From assembly GCA_934247935.1 (NCBI GenBank), contig CAKQKE010000003.1, positions 186,001-250,000 on the forward strand: a stretch of DNA of 64,000 nt. The letters run 5' to 3'. A program made the position numbers and the translations under genes. The notes beneath the pieces were generated by a model. The model did not search any database and was not told where the DNA came from. It saw only the letters and a list, made by a program, of their open reading frames with translations. The stretch's first letter is position 1, and every line of letters begins with the position of its first letter. Of this stretch, positions 15,994 to 23,855 are shown piece after piece. This DNA comes from an uncultured Clostridia bacterium. Its GTDB lineage: Bacteria > Bacillota > Clostridia > Christensenellales > Borkfalkiaceae.

Positions 15994-16812
15994 TTATTCG
16001 GCAGCAGCCTCGGTTGCGGTTTCTTCTTTAGCAGCCTCTTCGGTTGCTTCTTCTTTAGCCGCTTCGTTTGCAACTGTTTCCATAGAAACGGTTTCGGTTG
16101 TCTCTTCAACGTTGTGTCTTACCGCGTCTGCACCTTGGTTAGCCTCGATAACAGCATCCGCAATGATAGAAGCGATGAGTTTTACCGCACGGATAGCGTC
16201 GTCGTTACCGCTGATTACGTAATCTACAAGGTCGGGATCGCAATTTGTGTCGGTGATTGCAACGATGGGGATATTGAGTTTTCTCGCCTCTTTAACCGCG
16301 ATGTCTTCGCTGTTGGGGTCAACCACGAACAAACAACCGGGAAGAGTCTTCATTTCTCTGATACCGCCGAGGTTGGTTTGAAGTTTTTCTCTTTCGTTTT
16401 TAAGTTGAGCAACTTCTTTCTTGGGAAGGAACGCAAATTCGCCGTTTGCTTCCATAGCGTCGAGTTTGTTGAGTCTGTCGATTCTTGTTTTGATAGTCTT
16501 GAAGTTGGTCAAAGTACCGCCGAGCCATCTCGAGTTGATGTAGTACATCCCGCATCTTTCAGCCTCTTGCTGAATAGCCTCTTGCGCTTGCTTTTTAGTA
16601 CCTACGAAAAGCACCGACTTGCCTTCTTTAACCGTCTCTACGACGAACTTGTAAGCCTCTTCGATGAGGTCGACGGTGATTTGCAAATCGATGATGTGAA
16701 TACCGTTTCTTTCACCGTAGATGTACTTTTTCATTTTCGGATTCCATCTTCTTGTCTGGTGACCGAAATGAACGCCTGCTTCGAGAAGTTGTTTCATTGA
16801 TGTAACTGCCAT
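15994..16812 (-). CDS. rpsB: 30S ribosomal protein S2
   Basis: A 272-residue S2. Motifs MKQLLEAGVHFGHQTRRWNPKMKKYIYGERNGIHIIDL, LFVGTKKQAQEAIQ and PIVAITDTNCDPDLVDYVIPG-like region (here ISGNDDAIRAV). The last 45 residues form an Ala/Glu/Thr-rich acidic tail, which is common but variable in S2. ATG preceded by GGAGGAAAT. First gene of the rpsB-tsf unit. Confidence 0.97.
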   Translation of the reverse strand: MAVTSMKQLLEAGVHFGHQTRRWNPKMKKYIYGERNGIHIIDLQITVDLIEEAYKFVVETVKEGKSVLFVGTKKQAQEAIQQEAERCGMYYINSRWLGGTLTNFKTIKTRIDRLNKLDAMEANGEFAFLPKKEVAQLKNEREKLQTNLGGIREMKTLPGCLFVVDPNSEDIAVKEARKLNIPIVAITDTNCDPDLVDYVISGNDDAIRAVKLIASIIADAVIEANQGADAVRHNVEETTETVSMETVANEAAKEEATEEAAKEETATEAAAE

Positions 16813-16933
16813 TTTATTTCCTCCGTTATTCCTCCCCGCGCCTTTGACTTATACCGCCTTTATTTCCCCGTGAAAATGTATTTGGAAAACACGAACGGCG
16901 GAAAACGCGAGTGTGAATTTTTATAGCCTAATT

Positions 16934-16963
16934 ATAATAACACATTAAAAACCTTTTTGGCAA
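16934..16963 (-). promoter_or_regulatory. Candidate rpsB promoter
   Basis: Minus strand: TTGCCA (16963-16958), an 18-bp spacer and TATTAT (16939-16934), about 120 bp before rpsB, leaving room for an untranslated leader. Confidence 0.5.
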
Positions 16964-17352
16964 ATATTTTAAGACTTTTTTTACCAAAAACAATATTTTG
17001 TGCGCATTTTTATTCGTTTACGCAATATATTTTAGCCGTTTTGTAAGTTTTTTACTCTTTTTGCGAAGTTTTCGCCGAACGCCTTTAAAAATTTTCCGGA
17101 AACTTGCGTTTTTACCTGTCGGATTACTTTTAATAAATCGGAAATTTAATTTACTTAAATACAGCGGTTTTATAAAGAAAGCGACGCAAAAAACCGGAAA
17201 CCTGCTTGCAAGGGTTTACAATTTCGCATATTGCAAACCAACAAAAGCAAAGAATTAACTTTGCGAGCGCATTGGCGCAAATTTTGAATTTATTCTGAAA
17301 TTTATTTCTTATAATTTACAGTATCGTCTTATAGTTTACAATGCCATTAATT
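16964..17352. other. AT-rich intergenic stretch, nothing firm
   Basis: About 390 bp between the rpsB promoter and the DUF2752 gene. The only open frame (plus strand, to 17258) lacks a binding site and has an untypical composition. Two similar TTTACA-n-TATCGTC stretches occur near 17318 and 17352. No terminator for the DUF2752 gene could be identified. Confidence 0.4.
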
Positions 17353-17748
17353 TTACAATATCGTCGGGATAAAGTTTCTTACAATGGTAAACACGACAAG
17401 CAGCGCGAGACAAATTATATATTCCGCAAGCGGGTGCCTTGGATAAGGAATGATTTTTTTATCGAAAAAACCGTTTACGGCTACTGCGGTGAGAATATAC
17501 ATGATCGGCAAAAACATAACCGTGAGATAAGCATGATAATAAAAGGCTTTTTTAAAGTCGAATTTCATCATGCAATACGCCCACCGAGTGCCTCCGCACG
17601 ACGGACACGAAAGCCCCGTCGTCTTTTTTATCGTACACGGAAACATGTCGTTTTCTATCGGATTTGCCACATAAACGATTATACATAAAATTAAAAGCGC
17701 AAGAATAACCGTGATTATTGCAATGCGCCTTTTTGTAAGTTTGCTCAT
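17353..17748 (-). CDS. DUF2752 membrane protein
   Basis: A 131-residue protein with three hydrophobic helices (about residues 9-28, 70-92, 106-126) and the DUF2752 signature: CTIKKTTGLSCPSCGGTRWAY near residues 38-58, with C-x-x-C-G-G-T-R. The family is small membrane proteins of unknown function common in gut bacteria. It starts 7 bp after the preceding DUF4190-like gene, which it very probably follows in an operon. Confidence 0.88.
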   Translation of the reverse strand: MSKLTKRRIAIITVILALLILCIIVYVANPIENDMFPCTIKKTTGLSCPSCGGTRWAYCMMKFDFKKAFYYHAYLTVMFLPIMYILTAVAVNGFFDKKIIPYPRHPLAEYIICLALLVVFTIVRNFIPTIL

Positions 17749-17755
17749 GATTTAA

Positions 17756-18616
17756 TTATTTTCTGAAAAGCATTTTTATCGCGTCTATCACGCCCGTATC
17801 GCTTGAAGAATCGATAGGCCCTAATTCGCTTTCCAAAGATTCTTCAAACTTTTCAAGCCATTCGAGAATTTTATTCGATGTGTTCGTTACTCCGAATATA
17901 AAGAACAACAACCCGAAAAACAATCCGACGGCACCCGTAACTATACCGGCGATCGCAAGTCCGTTTTTGTGTTTTTTAACCGAAATAATACCAAACACAA
18001 GCGCAAGTACGGGAAGCGCGATATACACTATCATAAGTATGGGATTCGAAGGCAAACAACAACATACTATACTCAAAATACCGAGTACGAGCGACGATAT
18101 CGCAAAGCCGTTGCCGCCGCCGCTTGCGTTTTCGGGAAAAGCGGTGACTCTGCCCTCCGTGCTGCCGTTGCCGTAAGGAACCGCGTTACCCTTTCCGTTA
18201 TCGGCAAAAGGCGTTGCCGAAGCGTGAGCGTTGCCCACTCCCTCGAAAGGAGTAGCCGTACCTTTACCGTTACTGTTAAACTCGGCAGTTTTTGAATATG
18301 GATTGCCGCCGCTGAATTGCGACGTATATTGAGCGTGTTGATTTTGAGTTGTTTGTGAGTTTTCGGCGGCGTTGTCGTTTGCTGCCGCTTCGTCTTTTTT
18401 AGTCTCGACGTTGTTTGCGCAACGCACGCAATAATCCGAACCCGACGGCGTTCCGTCTTGCGTCGAATATAAGCAACGTTTGCATGCTTCGCCGTCATTA
18501 CCCGATACGTTTTGAGTAATCGTGGCAGAATTTTCCGCATTTACGGGAGCGGACTGCTCGGAAGTCTGACCTTCCGCGTTGGTCAAATTTTCGTTTCCGT
18601 TTTCAAATTCATTCAT
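17756..18616 (-). CDS. DUF4190-like membrane protein with N-terminal Cys ribbon
   Basis: A 286-residue protein. A Cys ribbon at about residues 44-62 (CKRC...CVRC spaced by about 15) is followed by a long Asn/Gly/Thr-rich low-complexity linker (about 70-165), then two or three hydrophobic helices of DUF4190 type (FAISSLVLGILSIV...GLAIAGIVTGAVGLFFG). The tail after the last helix is acidic and presumably exposed. A shorter paralogue is encoded at 18942-19574. Its own promoter lies 209 bp upstream, giving a structured leader. Function unknown. Confidence 0.75.
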   Translation of the reverse strand: MNEFENGNENLTNAEGQTSEQSAPVNAENSATITQNVSGNDGEACKRCLYSTQDGTPSGSDYCVRCANNVETKKDEAAANDNAAENSQTTQNQHAQYTSQFSGGNPYSKTAEFNSNGKGTATPFEGVGNAHASATPFADNGKGNAVPYGNGSTEGRVTAFPENASGGGNGFAISSLVLGILSIVCCCLPSNPILMIVYIALPVLALVFGIISVKKHKNGLAIAGIVTGAVGLFFGLLFFIFGVTNTSNKILEWLEKFEESLESELGPIDSSSDTGVIDAIKMLFRK

Positions 18617-18631
18617 TTTTATATCTCCGTT

Positions 18632-18818
18632 TTACTTTTTTTAAGTACTTGCCTTTTAATATTTTTTTGTCGTTTATATTTGTAAAAACCGACTTTTAAG
18701 CGATAACCGCCACCGAAACACTGCGGGGTTATGTTCCTCTTTTTATATTTTTTAGGTCAGCGGAGACTTTACCGTTCATCTCGACGGTCAATCGCCGCTT
18801 CGCGCAAAACCTTTATAT
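18632..18818 (-). promoter_or_regulatory. Structured untranslated leader of the DUF4190-like gene
   Basis: Between promoter and gene the minus-strand transcript can form two structures. In the first, AGCGG/CCGCT (18799-18795 with 18763-18759) encloses ACCGT/ACGGT. In the second, ATAACC...GCGGTTAT pairs 18732-18723 with 18710-18703. No known riboswitch class recognised, so this is a candidate cis-regulatory RNA. Confidence 0.4.
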
Positions 18819-18824
18819 AATAAT

Positions 18825-18853
18825 AGTATACCATTAAAACTAATCTTTTGCAA
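18825..18853 (-). promoter_or_regulatory. Promoter of the DUF4190/DUF2752 operon
   Basis: Minus strand: TTGCAA (18853-18848), a 17-bp spacer and TATACT (18830-18825), about 209 bp before the ATG at 18616. Confidence 0.7.
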
Positions 18854-18941
18854 TAATTTTTATAATATTTCAAAAATAAACGAAAAACCAACTTTTTAAA
18901 AGCAAAATTTTTTTAGTTTTGTCTCCAATATTGCAAAAACG

Positions 18942-19574
18942 TTAAAGAGGCATGACCGCCACGCCGAGTAGCATTACGAACACAACCACGAAAACAAACA
19001 ACGCCATAGAAACGATACCCGTGACAAGTCCCGCTATCGCAAACCCTTTCGGCGGTTTTTTTATCGTAATTGCGGCGAAGATTATCGCAAGCAACGCACA
19101 TACAAATTGCAACGGAACGATTATCAATCCCAAAATTTTAATCGGATTGCAACAAAGCACCAAACTGAGTATTCCCAGCACGAGCGAGGCTATCGACAAG
19201 CCCGAAACCGTATTGTTTTTTCTGCCGTCTTGCCCGCCGATATTTTGACTGCCGTTACCGCCATACGAATAGGGATTTGTACCGTTTTGATTCTCTTGTA
19301 GGGGCTGATTTGTTTGCTGATTCCGATAGTTTTGCGCTCCTTGCGAATACGGGTTGTCAAAACTATTTTTCTCCGCATTTGCCGTAGCCGAACCGTAAAC
19401 ACCCGTTTTATTTTTTTCGTTGTGACTACAGTTGTTGCAAAACTCGTTGTCGGCGGGTTTACCGTTTACGTCGGCGTATACGCAACGCCTGCAGTTTTCG
19501 CCGATTGACGAATTTATGTCGTTTTTACTTACACCGTTTTGCGTAAACGAGTTGTTTTGATTGTTGTTTTCCAT
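18942..19574 (-). CDS. Second DUF4190-like membrane protein with Cys ribbon
   Basis: A 210-residue paralogue of the preceding gene. Cys ribbon CRRC...CNNC near residues 28-46, a Gln/Asn-rich linker (residues 60-115), then SGLSIASLVLGILSLVLCC and KGFAIAGLVTGIVSMALFVF helices. The shared design of a Cys ribbon, disordered linker and DUF4190 helices suggests a common, perhaps cell-envelope, role. The two are separated by 325 bp with separate promoters, so they are not one operon. Function unknown. Confidence 0.75.
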   Translation of the reverse strand: MENNNQNNSFTQNGVSKNDINSSIGENCRRCVYADVNGKPADNEFCNNCSHNEKNKTGVYGSATANAEKNSFDNPYSQGAQNYRNQQTNQPLQENQNGTNPYSYGGNGSQNIGGQDGRKNNTVSGLSIASLVLGILSLVLCCNPIKILGLIIVPLQFVCALLAIIFAAITIKKPPKGFAIAGLVTGIVSMALFVFVVVFVMLLGVAVMPL

Positions 19575-19619
19575 TTTATATCTCCCCTTTTGTTTTTATT
19601 TTTCATTTTAAAACCGACC

Positions 19620-19647
19620 TTTATATCGTCGCTGCTTTACCTTGCAA
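19620..19647 (-). promoter_or_regulatory. Candidate promoter of the second DUF4190-like gene
   Basis: Minus strand: TTGCAA (19647-19642), a 16-bp spacer and TATAAA (19625-19620). Confidence 0.4.
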
Positions 19648-19684
19648 CTCGATTTACATTAAATTAATCTTCCTGCACAAAATT

Positions 19685-19700
19685 TACCGACTCGTCGGTA
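19685..19700 (-). terminator. Short hairpin after the M6 protease gene
   Basis: TACCGAC/GTCGGTA with a 2-nt centre, then AAATTTTG on the minus strand, nine bases past the stop. Weak terminator. Confidence 0.45.
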
Positions 19701-19708
19701 ATCCGGAC

Positions 19709-21673
19709 TTACCTTTTGCAACCGCTTTTTAAAAAATCCCAAAAGCCTTTTTGCGCAGCGGGGGCGTTTAGTTCGCCCGCATAATAAACTTTCGCGTTTT
19801 CTCCGTCTCCCATGACAACCAAAACGATTGCCCTTTCTTTTATATCGTCGAGTTTGTATTCTTTAAACGCCGCCGGGGTTTCGTCCTTTAAAATAACTCC
19901 GTCAATTTTTCCGTTTATAATTTGACCGGCGGTGTATAACGTGCCCGCTTTTGCCTTGTCGATAGTTTTTTCGTTGTACTCGACTACCGCTATATGGCAA
20001 ACGTCACTCTCTCCAATCGGGTTAAAAATTATTTTATCCGTATAATCGTAATGTTTTTTAAGTTGCGGCTGTAAGAATTCGTTTTTGTTCGTTTCATCGG
20101 GCAAATCAACGTAAAAACTCACTTCTCCGCCGTCATTTACCGTTATGTCCGAAATTTTAATACCGCTGTTTGTTCCGTCGCCATAACTTATCAAGGTGCT
20201 TTTTTTCATCAAGCCCAGGTTTTTTACGGTATCGACCGTGAGCGATAAATCTCCCGAGCCGAGCGTGGATTTATCGTAAACGTCGAGTCCGTCAGAAATG
20301 AGATTGCCGTTGTAAATGGCGTAAGAATAACTGCGGCTGTTTATTTTTTCGTTGTTTCCGCAGCGCATTATATACACTTCCTCTGCGCCGTACATATTTC
20401 CGTAATCGTATGCGCCCAACTTTTTGGATTGATTGTAAAATGCGTTTTGTTCGTTCACTCTGTAAACAATCAACCCCGTGTCGCTTATCATAGAATCGAA
20501 TTTGCCGTTGGTGTTTGTGCTCGACCGCACTTCGAGTATGAAATATTCACCAGTGCTAAAATAATCGTCAAGCACTATTTTATATGCCTTTACGTTGCCG
20601 CTTTCCGTGACCGGTTTTAAGGAATATTCTCCGTCTTTATAAATCGGCAAAATATCTTCGCCGTCTTTAAGCCAACCCGCCTTTTGCCTCACGTAAGACA
20701 AAGGATACTGCGGTATGCTTGTGGTTGCCGCCATAACGTCGAACTCTCCCACCGATTCGACCGTATCGCCGTCGTAAGCGTAATAATCCATTATGCCAAG
20801 CGTGTGCATAAATTCGTGACAAATCACACCCACGTTGTTAAGTCCCGAATAATTGCCCGTGAGTTTTGTCCTTTCTATATACCCGTAAGACAGTAAATCG
20901 TAATCTTTCACTTCGGTGCCGGCAAGCGTGCATTTGTTTAAAAGCGAAAAATCGTAAGAATTTGTTTTTGGAATATAAAAACTGTTTTTTACCGAATTTC
21001 CGTAATTATACAACGAACTCATATGCGGCCAGATCAATTCGTCGTAATCGGAAGAAACGGCATCGGTGTTGAGAATAAAATTTATGCCGTCCAGATAACC
21101 GTCGCCGTTGACGTCGAGATTGTAATTCATTTCGCTGCCGTCAACGAGCGAGATTGCCTCTCTCAATAAAGTTTGTTCTCTGTAAAATCCGTCGATGCAT
21201 TTTTTTGCGCCCTGAGTCGAGGGCGCGGTAACGCTTCCGTTTAAATAATATCTGTTGTCATAACCTTCGGGATTGATTTCGTTGTACACGTTTTTTGCCG
21301 TGTCATAACGATATCTCGGCAAATAATATTCTCTCTTTTTTGCAACGGTGACGTCTGAATTGAGATTTTTGTCCTTTAAAAAATGCGTTTCTACCTGAAG
21401 TTTGTTTTTGCTGACCGCAGAAATATATTTTTTCAAACTTATATCCGACGTGTTGTACATTTTGTCCGTCTTTTCCAGATAACTTTCGTCGGCAAACGAT
21501 TGCGTATCGGCAAAATTTACAAAAAGGACAATATTGTGTATAGTGCCGCTCTCCGCATAAAACGCAGGCTTTGCTTCGGCGTTTATACTTGCGCCACCCG
21601 TCCCGATTGCCATACAACACACAATTGTCAGACTCAATAATATAAAATTTTTAATAGTTTTTCCGTTTTTCAT
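19709..21673 (-). CDS. Secreted M6-type metalloprotease
   Basis: A 654-residue exported protein: signal peptide (residues 1-33, cleavage near INAEA), then an M6/immune-inhibitor-A-like catalytic region with HEFMHTLGIMDYY (H286, E287, H290) and an upstream dockerin-like calcium loop LDVNGDGYLDG at 187-197. The C-terminal region looks beta-rich. Such enzymes degrade extracellular proteins. No wall anchor is visible, so it is probably released. A promoter at 22033-22061 would give a leader of about 350 nt. Confidence 0.85.
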   Translation of the reverse strand: MKNGKTIKNFILLSLTIVCCMAIGTGGASINAEAKPAFYAESGTIHNIVLFVNFADTQSFADESYLEKTDKMYNTSDISLKKYISAVSKNKLQVETHFLKDKNLNSDVTVAKKREYYLPRYRYDTAKNVYNEINPEGYDNRYYLNGSVTAPSTQGAKKCIDGFYREQTLLREAISLVDGSEMNYNLDVNGDGYLDGINFILNTDAVSSDYDELIWPHMSSLYNYGNSVKNSFYIPKTNSYDFSLLNKCTLAGTEVKDYDLLSYGYIERTKLTGNYSGLNNVGVICHEFMHTLGIMDYYAYDGDTVESVGEFDVMAATTSIPQYPLSYVRQKAGWLKDGEDILPIYKDGEYSLKPVTESGNVKAYKIVLDDYFSTGEYFILEVRSSTNTNGKFDSMISDTGLIVYRVNEQNAFYNQSKKLGAYDYGNMYGAEEVYIMRCGNNEKINSRSYSYAIYNGNLISDGLDVYDKSTLGSGDLSLTVDTVKNLGLMKKSTLISYGDGTNSGIKISDITVNDGGEVSFYVDLPDETNKNEFLQPQLKKHYDYTDKIIFNPIGESDVCHIAVVEYNEKTIDKAKAGTLYTAGQIINGKIDGVILKDETPAAFKEYKLDDIKERAIVLVVMGDGENAKVYYAGELNAPAAQKGFWDFLKSGCKR

Positions 21674-22032
21674 TTTCGCGCTCTTTACTGTTTTATTATT
21701 ATGTTTTGGTTTTATATTTTGTCGCGTTTACAGCAACCGTATTGCATAAAATCGAAAATCAGCCGATTTAACCGCATCGCCTTGTCAGCCTTTTACAGGT
21801 CGACCGATTTGGCGGTTTCTTTTAATTGCTGCCTTTGACGGCGGCTTTGTTTTTACCTGATTTTGGCAGTTATTTAAATATTTTTAACCGCTTTGTAATA
21901 CAGTTTAATTTTACCCGCGCCCCGCCATCGTTATGCATTACTGTAATATAAACGTTTTTAAAGGAATAAATGTTTGTTTTTGTTTAAAATATATTTTTGA
22001 AAATTAAACATTTAACTATATTAATATATGTA

Positions 22033-22061
22033 ATTATATCACAAGCCGACCGCTTTGACAA
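22033..22061 (-). promoter_or_regulatory. Promoter upstream of the M6 protease, with long leader
   Basis: Minus strand: TTGTCA (22061-22056), a 17-bp spacer and TATAAT (22038-22033). The transcript would run about 350 nt before the M6 ATG. That leader holds GC-rich inverted segments (AACCGC...GCGGTT near 21770-21815) but no ORF with a binding site. Confidence 0.65.
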
Positions 22062-22236
22062 TATTTTTTGCCTTTATATATATTGCCAGATAAAATTTTG
22101 CGATTTTTTTCGTTATGCTATTCGTCGGCAGGCATGCAATTTAACACCGGCAATTTATTCGTTATTTTACACGCAATATTATTACATTAATTTACCGCTT
22201 ATATTTAATTTAAAATTACACGCCAATTTAAAACAA

Positions 22237-22267
22237 AAAACACTCCCGCGCAATACGAAAGTGCTTT
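22237..22267 (-). terminator. Terminator after the exonuclease gene
   Basis: Minus strand: AAAGCACT (22267-22260) pairs with AGTGTTTT (22244-22237), one G-U included, then TTTTTGTTTT. Confidence 0.6.
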
Positions 22268-22317
22268 TATTTATACGGCAATAAATCGCCTTAATTCCTT
22301 GAGAAACACGTCTTTGC

Positions 22318-22977
22318 TTATTCGGCGGTTGCGGTTTTTAATACGTTGTCTGCATTGCAATTCTCATCTTTGACGCAATTTAAGACGTATTTATTTCTTA
22401 ATTTTTTTATCTCTTCGTCTATTTTCGCACCTTCTTCAAAACACATATACAGCGCGGTGGCATCGTAACGGGCGTCGTGACCGGCAAGCAGCAAACAATT
22501 AAAAAGTCTTGCATTGTTGCGATTGATATCATAGGGGTAAATATCAAAAAATTCCGTCAGTTCGGTAAGTTTCGGATATTTGTACCCTTTGCCGTTTGCG
22601 CGCGGAATTTTAACAAGCGGCGTAAACTTTTTCATTGTGTCGAAACTTTCTTTATACTTAAAACGCCTGTCTTGATAATTAAATTCGGCAATCAAAAAAT
22701 CTATATCGAATCGCGCGTTGTGCGCCACAATTAAGCCCGCCCGAGAAAAATCTTTTTCTATTTCGTCGATGTCGGTGCTGAAAGTATGCCCGTTTGAAAG
22801 ACTGCTTAATTTTTCCACTGTAAAATGATGCACAGCCACTGCGGACGGCTCGATATAGTCCACCCCGAAGAAAAAATTTTTTGCCCGAGTTCCGTTTTCG
22901 TCGAGCATTATGTATGAAAGTTGAATTATTCTACCCGGAACAAGTCCCGTTGTCTCCGTATCGAAAAACAGTATCAT
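22318..22977 (-). CDS. DEDDh 3'-5' exonuclease domain protein (DnaQ-like)
   Basis: A 219-residue protein. The start at 22977 gives MILFFDTETTG right at the N terminus and has an AAGGAGA site; the longer frame from 23040 has none. Catalytic motifs: DTETTG (Exo I, D6/E8), HNARFDIDFL (Exo II) and HDARYDA (Exo III, the DEDDh histidine). It may proofread or process nucleic acids, with no polymerase domain attached. It overlaps the 3' end of the upstream membrane-protein gene by 47 bp. Confidence 0.85.
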   Translation of the reverse strand: MILFFDTETTGLVPGRIIQLSYIMLDENGTRAKNFFFGVDYIEPSAVAVHHFTVEKLSSLSNGHTFSTDIDEIEKDFSRAGLIVAHNARFDIDFLIAEFNYQDRRFKYKESFDTMKKFTPLVKIPRANGKGYKYPKLTELTEFFDIYPYDINRNNARLFNCLLLAGHDARYDATALYMCFEEGAKIDEEIKKLRNKYVLNCVKDENCNADNVLKTATAE

Positions 22978-23695
22978 CTGTATCTCCTTCTGTGTCTTTT
23001 TCGTCGTTTTCACACAACACGTCTTGCGTAAACGCGACATTTACATCGTATTTCCCCGATAAAATCATAAGTGTAGTCATATAGTCGGAAAATTTAATTT
23101 TTTCTTTATTGCCGCCGCCTTTATAAGAGGCGACGAAAAAACTTATTTCTTCGACCGTCTTTTTATCTTCCGCCGATAAGTTGTATTTTTGCAATTTGTC
23201 GATTAATTTGTCTATGTAATCGAAATTGATTTCGTCTGCGCTTTCTGCCGAACACTCGGCTTTTTCAACCATGGTAAACGGATTTTTGTTTTCAAAATAT
23301 TTGCGAATTTCGCCGCGTATTTCGTCGTCGGTTTTTATATGCGCCATCTGCTTTTTCGCAACTGTTTCCCCAACGAATAAATACCCGATAAAAATCACGC
23401 ACAGAACCAAAGCGTACAAACAGTTGTAGAAAAACACCGTAAACGCCCCGTCGAATTGCCCGTTGCCGCAATAATAATCGGTTGCCGACAGCATTATAGA
23501 TAAAATAAGCGAAAACGTAAAAATTGCGGAAATTTTTAAAATATCGCTTTCCTTTTTACCATAAAAAAGTTTGATTATTATCGCCGTAATACCCACCGCC
23601 ACGCTCAAAAAATTTACGCATGTTAATATGCCGAATAAATCTTTTCCGGATAAAAATTTAATTATACTTTCGGTTGCTTTCGCTCCGCACAACAT
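22931..23695 (-). CDS. Uncharacterised membrane protein
   Basis: A 254-residue protein with about three hydrophobic helices in the first 110 residues (20-42, 50-70, 86-108) and a soluble, charged, largely helical C-terminal half. I recognise no family. Its 3' end overlaps the exonuclease gene by 47 bp, so the two are likely co-transcribed and perhaps functionally linked. The 160-bp gap upstream to addA is AT-rich and without clear signals. Confidence 0.6.
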   Translation of the reverse strand: MLCGAKATESIIKFLSGKDLFGILTCVNFLSVAVGITAIIIKLFYGKKESDILKISAIFTFSLILSIMLSATDYYCGNGQFDGAFTVFFYNCLYALVLCVIFIGYLFVGETVAKKQMAHIKTDDEIRGEIRKYFENKNPFTMVEKAECSAESADEINFDYIDKLIDKLQKYNLSAEDKKTVEEISFFVASYKGGGNKEKIKFSDYMTTLMILSGKYDVNVAFTQDVLCENDEKDTEGDTDDTVFRYGDNGTCSG

Positions 23696-23855
23696 AATTT
23701 ACCTCGTGTAGTTTGTTATTTAAGCGTATAATAACATATATAAAAGGACTAAATATGTAAAATGCGAGGCGTTTTTGTCGAATAAGGTCGATTGCAATAT
23801 TTATCGGCTTGTAGTTTCGGCTTTAATTTCTGTTTGCTTAAAATTTAACCGGAAT

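Noticed and set aside
16998..17258. 86-codon plus-strand frame in the gap before DUF2752
   Set aside because: No ribosome binding site and Phe/Leu/Lys-rich AT-driven composition; probably chance.
21674..22030. Cyclic-di-GMP riboswitch in the M6 protease leader
   Set aside because: Some GC-rich pieces looked suggestive, but the conserved core elements could not be placed.
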